DNA of 8,751 bases, from NCBI GenBank assembly GCA_900554265.1, contig USGZ01000048.1, forward strand, positions 1 through 8,751, read 5' to 3'. This document shows positions 7,901-8,751 of this stretch, one piece after another. The notes beneath the pieces were generated by a model that saw only the letters and a program-made list of their open reading frames with translations, was not told the DNA's origin and made no database searches. Source of the DNA: an uncultured Porphyromonadaceae bacterium (GTDB taxonomy: Bacteria; Bacteroidota; Bacteroidia; Bacteroidales; Muribaculaceae). The position numbers and the translations under genes are program-made. The stretch's first letter is position 1. Every line of letters begins with the position of its first letter.

Positions 7901-8542
7901 GAGGGGACCACCACCGAAGGCGCCACCAAGAGCAAGTGGGACCTCGACGAGGAATTTCTCGGCAGCCTGGGCTTCAAGTTCGGCGAGGATGCGGAGAATC
8001 CCTGGAACGTTAATACCGTCAACAGTCCCTCGCTCTACTTCGAGACTTCGATGATACTTCTGACCAAGGAAATCGCCGCCCGCGTCGACGAACCCTTCAA
8101 CATCGTGATGCGACTCATCAACCCGAAGGCCCTGACCGCCGACGATGTCCTGAGCGACTTCACCATGGAGTACAGCGAGGACATGCTCGAGATGACAGGC
8201 GAGATGAGCCTTGAGAACAATATCCTCTCGATTGGAATGAAGCCTCTGAAGGAGGGCCAGACCGCCTTCAGCGTAACGGTTCTCGGCAGCACCGCCGCAG
8301 GTACCGTGGCCATCGCCACCAGCGGAACCGGCGATATCGCAGTCGGTACGGCCGGCATAGCCTTCACCGGCAGCGCCGTGGTAGCCGAAGGCTGCGCAAT
8401 CGAAATTTACTCCGTAGCCGGCATGAAGGTAGCTGCAGGCGCCGACGCTGTAGATACCACCGGCCTTGCCGAGGGCATCTACATTGCCCGCGCCGTAAGC
8501 GCCGCCGGCGAGACCGCCACTCTCAAGATTGCCGTAAGGTAA
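4958..8542 (+). CDS. Large exported protein with GLUG repeats and T9SS type A-like C-terminal domain
   Basis: This is 1194 residues. A signal peptide (MKRYLLTLLTLGLCAAGAVA) gives likely cleavage near residue 20-21. Residues 21-628 are acidic, aromatic and beta-rich, with a DxDxDG calcium-type loop at 184-189; I do not recognise this region. From about 629, GTEGNPYHIATIGDLQQI and FSGKLDGNGKSIDNL form the usual lead-in to GLUG repeats. Six rungs follow, beginning at about 726, 759, 789, 817, 845 and 879, with GGLVG/GGIVG/GGIAG/GGVVG cores, as in a solenoid. An Ig- or cohesin-like segment spans about 1034-1121. The last 50 residues (IEIYSVAGMKV, then GLAEGIYIARAV, ending LKIAVR) resemble a type A sorting domain that directs proteins through T9SS to the cell surface; whether this host has T9SS cannot be seen. 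No catalytic motif is found, so a surface or adhesin-like role is inferred. It is monocistronic, with its own promoter and terminator. Confidence 0.9.
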   Translation: MKRYLLTLLTLGLCAAGAVAAHVGPFSPDADPLRYALKSRHAQHWSEPQVSAPASRIAPAHSYNSDNMYFLDAPDGSMWFATVDYDKETVALPGGYATEDHILGYTFTVYDSKFEKIGEIKDKIELQEGESKVAAVMPGTTLTRKFFNRDDRYEMMVSVVFNKSDLTQMPYTNSRTFVYSIGADRDQDGDDVSIMDIQGYPVAAANAAADAWSEDFFISFFTESAGNVDDYDDYMAYLETYKSHVTTYTRATYSGGPTVFDNYELANIYLPGDGMEAPFFMSCVKDGKLTFITSRYEKCFFTDPTGMSGDESITPDNHLQVSVRQKQSAWSSELSEVASLNMPTTPSTTEGVLYTFYSVGTLMYDGDIDFDHYTSDGSAAFVVTQSDYSISEDDNYTNSYHVYDSQGQKLMTIAAETFGYYLMSDLKGYEPQAMFIYQEGQDYTFDFVDLYSGTTICTIPAQLGGEYVTTSLDRVPTPGGYSYASSLRYPETTPDGTYYHKIGWINLNGEMERVDRINIGKDVALAQVYITSDALNPYVIDTDTANEYLFLVKRYTDSASGSSATQEEFLIGSPVSDTPLLTVLPDEEKGALASVMFIPGANPGLGIVFGKDARYTTDFYSFPLNRFNGGEGTEGNPYHIATIGDLQQIKSNPAAYYVLDNDIEAASFDFEPIEGFSGKLDGNGKSIDNLRITAKGIFATTNEGSQIKNLTFNDPVVDLSAGSGRSGLVASMSRGLKLSDINVFGLKATATEDFDYEFGSLVGLAALHTEIKDCYIGGAEINMPQAPAGGLVGTIFTGSSVRSSAFNGTINAGSEVGGIVGSLCNDGIIADCHVNANITAANTVGGIAGYSTRGTVRNNHVQGTITAKGASRWSGFNAGGVVGTLTPNPDPANQTKIVSGNLVNLDAIATEGDLTGTENYTGQFDTVHRIVGSTCANAEPEIIGEDDDYNPIYSDERTIEAGLENNYVISGLEPVAAAIAAEGTTTEGATKSKWDLDEEFLGSLGFKFGEDAENPWNVNTVNSPSLYFETSMILLTKEIAARVDEPFNIVMRLINPKALTADDVLSDFTMEYSEDMLEMTGEMSLENNILSIGMKPLKEGQTAFSVTVLGSTAAGTVAIATSGTGDIAVGTAGIAFTGSAVVAEGCAIEIYSVAGMKVAAGADAVDTTGLAEGIYIARAVSAAGETATLKIAVR

Positions 8543-8566
8543 ACTAAATCCAATCCTATATAAACC

Positions 8567-8602
8567 GAGGCTGCTTGCCCTAACCGGCAGGCAGCCTCTT
8601 TT
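8567..8602 (+). terminator. Intrinsic terminator of the large exported protein gene
   Basis: The arms 8567-8579 and 8586-8598 pair over 13 positions (GAGGCTGC with GCAGCCTC, a T-G wobble, then TGCC with GGCA) around the loop CTAACC, and are followed directly by TTTT. It starts 24 bases after the stop codon. This is a textbook Rho-independent terminator. Confidence 0.88.
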
Positions 8603-8613
8603 GGTAGCTGGGG

Positions 8614-8657
8614 TTTTAGGGACTTTAGGGGCCTTAAAGTCCCTAAGGTCCCTAAAA
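8614..8657. repeat. Overlapping inverted repeats built on AGGGAC / GTCCCT
   Basis: Two perfect but mutually exclusive pairings share one left arm: TTAGGGACTTTA (8616-8627) with TAAAGTCCCTAA (8635-8646), and TTTTAGGGAC (8614-8623) with GTCCCTAAAA (8648-8657). The block lies past the terminator of the plus-strand gene and in the 3' region of the minus-strand gene ending at 8661. It has no T-tract. Confidence 0.6.
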
Positions 8658-8669
8658 TAGCTATTTTAG
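8652..8669. repeat. Perfect 18-bp palindrome CTAAAATAG-CTATTTTAG
   Basis: The two 9-base halves are exact reverse complements with no spacer. It contains the stop codon (8661-8663) of the minus-strand gene entering from the right, and its outer bases overlap the GTCCCTAAAA arm of the neighbouring repeat. Confidence 0.6.
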
Positions 8670-8751
8670 CACCGCCTCTATTGCGGCGAGGGCGGATTCG
8701 AAGGCCGTCGCGGGGTCCAGGCGGATTACCGTCGGATCCCTGGCCAGCCAG
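8661..8751 (-). CDS. C-terminal end of an unidentified protein (cut by window edge)
   Basis: On the minus strand one frame gives 29 codons and a TAG stop at 8661-8663. The peptide ends DPTVIRLDPATAFESALAAIEAVLK, a short strand followed by an amphipathic helix, which looks like a natural C-terminus. One other minus-strand frame is stop-free to this point but gives an arginine- and glycine-rich, non-protein-like sequence; the third hits a stop early. The rest of the gene lies beyond the window, and 29 residues are too few to name a family. It converges on the large exported protein gene. Confidence 0.6.
   Translation of the reverse strand, partial: WLARDPTVIRLDPATAFESALAAIEAVLK

Overview
The window looks like a chromosomal segment from a GC-rich member of the order Bacteroidales (Bacteroidota). 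The evidence is a GuaA of the form found in that order, a DUF4421-like secreted protein, Bacteroidota-type promoters (-7 TAnnTTTG) in front of the genes, little or no Shine-Dalgarno sequence, and a very large exported protein with GLUG repeats and a type IX secretion (T9SS)-like C-terminal domain. I cannot resolve the family; Muribaculaceae, Prevotella-like or Rikenellaceae-like lineages are all compatible.

Layout, left to right. (1) 1-435, minus: the N-terminal 145 residues of a secreted DUF4421-like protein that runs off the left edge. (2) 436-567: a divergent intergenic region holding two oppositely facing -7 boxes that form a 12-bp inverted repeat, and an A+T-rich interrupted palindrome between them. 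(3) 568-2100, plus: guaA, complete GMP synthase. (4) 2101-2287: a convergent gap packed with four hairpins, two of which are copies of one REP-like palindrome. (5) 2288-4675, minus: a 795-residue membrane protein with four predicted transmembrane helices, two Rossmann/TrkA-N (RCK-like) regions and a C-terminal ryanodine-receptor-like (RyR) domain. (6) 4676-4957: a second divergent intergenic region with a promoter on each side and a 10-bp inverted repeat. (7) 4958-8542, plus: a 1194-residue exported protein with a large unassigned N-terminal region, a GLUG repeat section, an Ig-like segment and a T9SS type A-like C-terminal domain. (8) 8543-8660: a strong intrinsic terminator followed by competing inverted repeats. 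(9) 8661-8751, minus: the last 29 codons of an unidentified gene.

The genes alternate in strand (-, +, -, +, -), and each appears to be its own transcription unit, so no operon is seen. GuaA is housekeeping purine synthesis. The others are envelope or exported proteins with no obvious pathway link to it or to each other. The most interesting gene is the membrane RCK/RyR protein, which looks like a ligand-gated conductance or nucleotide/NAD-sensing membrane protein without a canonical potassium selectivity filter. There are no rRNA, tRNA, CRISPR, IS or phage genes in the window.
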